Part shown: positions 3,631 through 5,549 of the stretch, piece after piece
How positions within the stretch are numbered: position 1 is the first letter of the stretch
Layout of the letters: every line of letters begins with the position of its first letter
NCBI GenBank assembly: GCA_946530565.1
Contig: CAMNAE010000129.1
Coordinates: 1-5,549 of the forward strand
Direction: 5' to 3'
DNA from: an uncultured Oscillibacter sp.
GTDB lineage: Bacteria > Bacillota > Clostridia > Oscillospirales > Oscillospiraceae
Length of the DNA stretch: 5,549 nucleotides
Made by a program: the position numbers and the translations under genes
Notes under the pieces: model-generated
What the model was told of the DNA's origin: nothing
Database searches by the model: none
What the model saw: only the letters and a program-made list of their open reading frames with translations

Positions 3631-5374
3631 CGGCCCGCTCTACCGCAAAACGGTCCTGCGCTTCTGGCCGCTCTGGGGCCTCGCCTCCTTCTTCGCACTG
3701 CTCGTGCCGCTCTCGCTCTTTCTGGGGAACGTCTTCGCCAGCGATCTCTCCGTGCGGGACCTGCGCTCGCTCTACTCCTCGGCACTGAGCATGCTGCCGA
3801 CACTGCTGCTGCCCTGGGCGGTCATCTGCGCGGTGATGGTCTGGAACTATCTGGATACGCCGCGCACGGTGAACGCGATGCACGCGCTGCCGCTGAGGCG
3901 CGAGGCGCTCTTTTTAACGCACTTCCTCGCGGGTCTGACGATGCTGCTTCTGCCCTTTGCCGTGAGCGGGGCAGGGCTCGTGCTGGGCTCGCTCTTCAAC
4001 CGCTGTCTCGACCTGAACGACGTCGCGGTCACGGTCGTGATCGTGCTGCTGCAGGGCTTCTTCTACTTTTCCTCCGCCACGCTCGTCGCCCATATCACCG
4101 GGCTCATGGCGGCGATCCCGATCCTCTATTTCATCTTGCACTTCTTAGAGGCCGTGCTTGAGTTTGTTCTGCAGAACCTGCTTGCGCTGCTCCTGCCCGG
4201 GCTCACCAACTCCTTTTACCGCGACACCGGCCTTCTGCGCGCGTTGAGCCCCACGGTCTATTTTTTGAGCAACAGCGACTATTCCTCGGCCGAGGGCGGG
4301 CTCGGCGGCGTGAACGTCACGATCAACGCGCTCTATGCGCTCCTGGGGCTGGCGCTCCTGATCGCGGCGCTCCTGCTCTACCGGCGCCGCAAAAGCGAGA
4401 GCGCCGGCGACGTCGTCGCCTTTTCGTGGATGCGGCCGGTCTTCCTCGTCGGCGTGACCGCCTGCGCCGCGCTCTGCGGCGGCCTGCTCCTCTACAGCCT
4501 GCTCTTCCAGAATCTGCCCCTCAAGCCCATTGCCGTCGGCGTCGCGATGACGATCGCCGGGCTCATCGGCTACTACATCGCGCGGATGCTCCTCACTAAG
4601 AGCGTCCGGGTCTTCCGCACCGGCTGGCCCGGCGCGCTCGTCACGGCCGCGCTCTGCTTCGTCTTCGCGTTCACCTTCGCGCTCGACCTGCCCGGCTTTT
4701 CGCGCTACGTGCCGCGCGTCGATCAGATCGAGTTCCTGACGCTCGACACCTGGAACGGGAGCTATGACATGAAGGCCGGCAGCGACGACGCCGCGATCGC
4801 CGAGGTCCTCGCGCTCCACGAGGCGCTCGCCGCGGGGCGCTACATCGACGGCAGCGGCATGGACCTCACCGGGATCGACGAGACCGGCCAGTCCGTTTAC
4901 GTCGGGCTGAACTACTCCTTAAGCAGCGGCCGCGAGGTCGTGCGGCGTTATCATGTGTTCGTCTCACCGGAGCAGATCGCCGTGGACGGCAGCGCCGCGC
5001 AGCTGCTCGATCAGCTCATCCGCAGCCGCGAGATGGAAGCCGTGCGCATGAAGCTCAATGACCCCGACTTCCGCCTGGAATGGGGCGACATCCAGTCGCC
5101 GGACTACAACTACTCGGTCGACCTCAGCACCCGGGAGCGCAGCGCCCTCTACGCCGCGCTCCGCGAGGACGTCTCCGCCGGACGCTGCGGCAATCCGACC
5201 TGGTACCTCTGGGACGAGGGCGTCTATAACCGCGAGATTGTCGCCTGCCTGAGCTTCTCGGGCTCCGACGGTGAAAACAGCTACGCCGGCTTCGACGTCA
5301 ACGTCACCGAGCGCATGACGGCGACTGTCGCCTGTCTCAAAACGCTCGGCTACTACGAAAAGGTCCTGCCGTAA
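3605..5374 (+). CDS. ABC-2-type permease with soluble C-terminal domain
   Basis: This 589-residue membrane protein is the transport partner of the upstream ATPase. The ATG has GGAGGG (3591-3596) 8 bases upstream and lies inside the ATPase gene. Nine hydrophobic segments are visible, at about residues 24-44, 62-83, 101-128, 139-163, 168-198, 238-259, 278-300, 307-330 and 343-361. Basic loops (84-100, RRRK at 260-263, TKSVRVFR at 331-338) fit an N-in topology, which puts the C-terminal 225 residues outside the cytoplasm. That domain (about 365-589) has no signal or catalytic motif I recognise. Its layout, including LALHEALAAGRY (402-413) and SGREVVRRYHVF (441-452), recalls the DUF6449 permease tail of Bacillota; this is from memory. 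The segment DTPRTVNAMHALPLRRE (84-100) is typical of ABC-2 permeases. A single permease may act as a homodimer. The domain could be a sensor or substrate receptor, but that is inference. Confidence 0.88.
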   Translation: MASRTSYFNGPLYRKTVLRFWPLWGLASFFALLVPLSLFLGNVFASDLSVRDLRSLYSSALSMLPTLLLPWAVICAVMVWNYLDTPRTVNAMHALPLRREALFLTHFLAGLTMLLLPFAVSGAGLVLGSLFNRCLDLNDVAVTVVIVLLQGFFYFSSATLVAHITGLMAAIPILYFILHFLEAVLEFVLQNLLALLLPGLTNSFYRDTGLLRALSPTVYFLSNSDYSSAEGGLGGVNVTINALYALLGLALLIAALLLYRRRKSESAGDVVAFSWMRPVFLVGVTACAALCGGLLLYSLLFQNLPLKPIAVGVAMTIAGLIGYYIARMLLTKSVRVFRTGWPGALVTAALCFVFAFTFALDLPGFSRYVPRVDQIEFLTLDTWNGSYDMKAGSDDAAIAEVLALHEALAAGRYIDGSGMDLTGIDETGQSVYVGLNYSLSSGREVVRRYHVFVSPEQIAVDGSAAQLLDQLIRSREMEAVRMKLNDPDFRLEWGDIQSPDYNYSVDLSTRERSALYAALREDVSAGRCGNPTWYLWDEGVYNREIVACLSFSGSDGENSYAGFDVNVTERMTATVACLKTLGYYEKVLP

Positions 5375-5455
5375 AAAAATCGGGAACCAAAACGGCGGCC
5401 GCTGCGTCAATAAAACACGAAGCTTTTGATCTATCAGGAAGGGAGAATCTTACAT
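5375..5455 (+). other. Intergenic spacer without a clear terminator
   Basis: Eighty-one bases separate the permease stop from the next gene. An A-run follows the stop and GCGGCCGC (5395-5402) is a short palindrome, but no hairpin with a T tract is present. I see no convincing promoter. Readthrough from the operon into the next gene is possible. Confidence 0.4.
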
Positions 5456-5549
5456 ATGGAAGCAGCACTCAGAACCGTAAATGCCGCGCCGCAGAAGTGG
5501 CGCGTTTGGGTCGACAATCAGAACAAGATCGTCTCCTTCCACCCGGCGG
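5456..5549 (+). CDS. Unrecognised protein, 5' portion only
   Basis: The first 31 codons of a plus-strand gene run off the window. The ATG is preceded by AAGGGAG (5439-5445) with a slightly long 10-base spacing, and the frame stays open to the edge. The N-terminus is MEAALRTVNAAPQKWRVWVD, followed by NQNKIVSFHPA. It has no signal peptide or membrane segment, so the product is probably cytoplasmic. WRVWVDNQNKIVSFH looks like two short beta strands joined by a turn. I do not recognise the family. Strand and composition match the operon, but the 81-base gap and lack of an obvious terminator leave cotranscription open. Confidence 0.6.
   Translation, partial: MEAALRTVNAAPQKWRVWVDNQNKIVSFHPA

Noticed and set aside
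3159..3788. Plus-strand open frame out of phase with the ATPase and permease
   Set aside because: Its Arg/Ala/Gly-rich product is a frame shadow of GC-rich DNA, and it overlaps two well-supported genes.
4145..4819. Long minus-strand open frame opposite the permease (224 codons)
   Set aside because: It lies wholly opposite the permease. Its composition (repeats of Arg, Glu, Ala and Gly) is the usual mirror of GC-rich coding DNA, and it has no ribosome binding site or motif.
5369..5402. Terminator after the permease
   Set aside because: GCCGT and ACGGC can pair only across an 18-base loop and no T tract follows; the palindrome at 5395-5402 is too short to be convincing.
4964..5410. Minus-strand open frame opposite the permease end
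   Set aside because: It lies almost entirely within the permease tail on the other strand, with no ribosome binding site or recognisable motif.
1..5549. CRISPR array, tRNA or rRNA genes
   Set aside because: There are no regularly spaced repeats, and I saw no tRNA-like cloverleaf or rRNA-like conserved segments on either strand.

Overview
The window joins two pieces of DNA with very different composition. Positions 1 to about 2240 are AT-rich, and almost every readable gene there is on the minus strand. Positions about 2250 to 5549 are strongly GC-rich (visibly well over 60 percent, with GC-loaded third codon positions), and every gene there is on the plus strand. The gene families, the strong Shine-Dalgarno sequences and the Firmicutes-type promoter point to Bacillota, most likely a GC-rich member of Clostridia or a relative. 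The genus cannot be read from the window.

The left part looks like the decayed end of an integrated mobile element. Read leftward from the border it holds four coding pieces. The first is a 5' stub of a large serine recombinase (TnpX/Tn4451 type) with an intact ribosome binding site and catalytic serine, cut after about 29 codons. The second is an intact 94-residue protein of a kind found on clostridial mobile elements. The third is a C5-cytosine DNA methyltransferase pseudogene, with a stop codon just after motif I and its C-terminal target-recognition part missing. The fourth is an intact gene for a 221-residue membrane-anchored coiled-coil protein of unknown function. Positions 1-250 hold a plausible minus-strand promoter and a weak trace of what may be a group II intron maturase C-terminus.

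The right part is a compact chromosomal operon. A near-consensus sigma-A promoter (TTGACA, 17 bp, TATATT) is followed at once by an AGTGTA-N13-TACACT palindrome. Then come a short YtrA-subfamily GntR repressor (TTG start), an ABC ATPase whose start overlaps the repressor stop as ATGA, and a 589-residue ABC-2-type permease overlapping the ATPase by 26 bases. The permease appears to have nine membrane segments and a soluble C-terminal domain of about 225 residues, predicted to lie outside the membrane. By analogy with the YtrA family, the repressor probably binds the palindrome and holds the operon off until an envelope signal or antimicrobial relieves it. The window ends in the first 31 codons of a further plus-strand gene that I do not recognise.

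The most useful observations are the autoregulatory operator, the predicted extracytoplasmic permease domain, the nonsense-interrupted methyltransferase with a LexA-box-like sequence at its promoter and paired hairpins in its leader, and the recombinase truncation scar beside the host operon. I do not see a clearly new multi-gene system.
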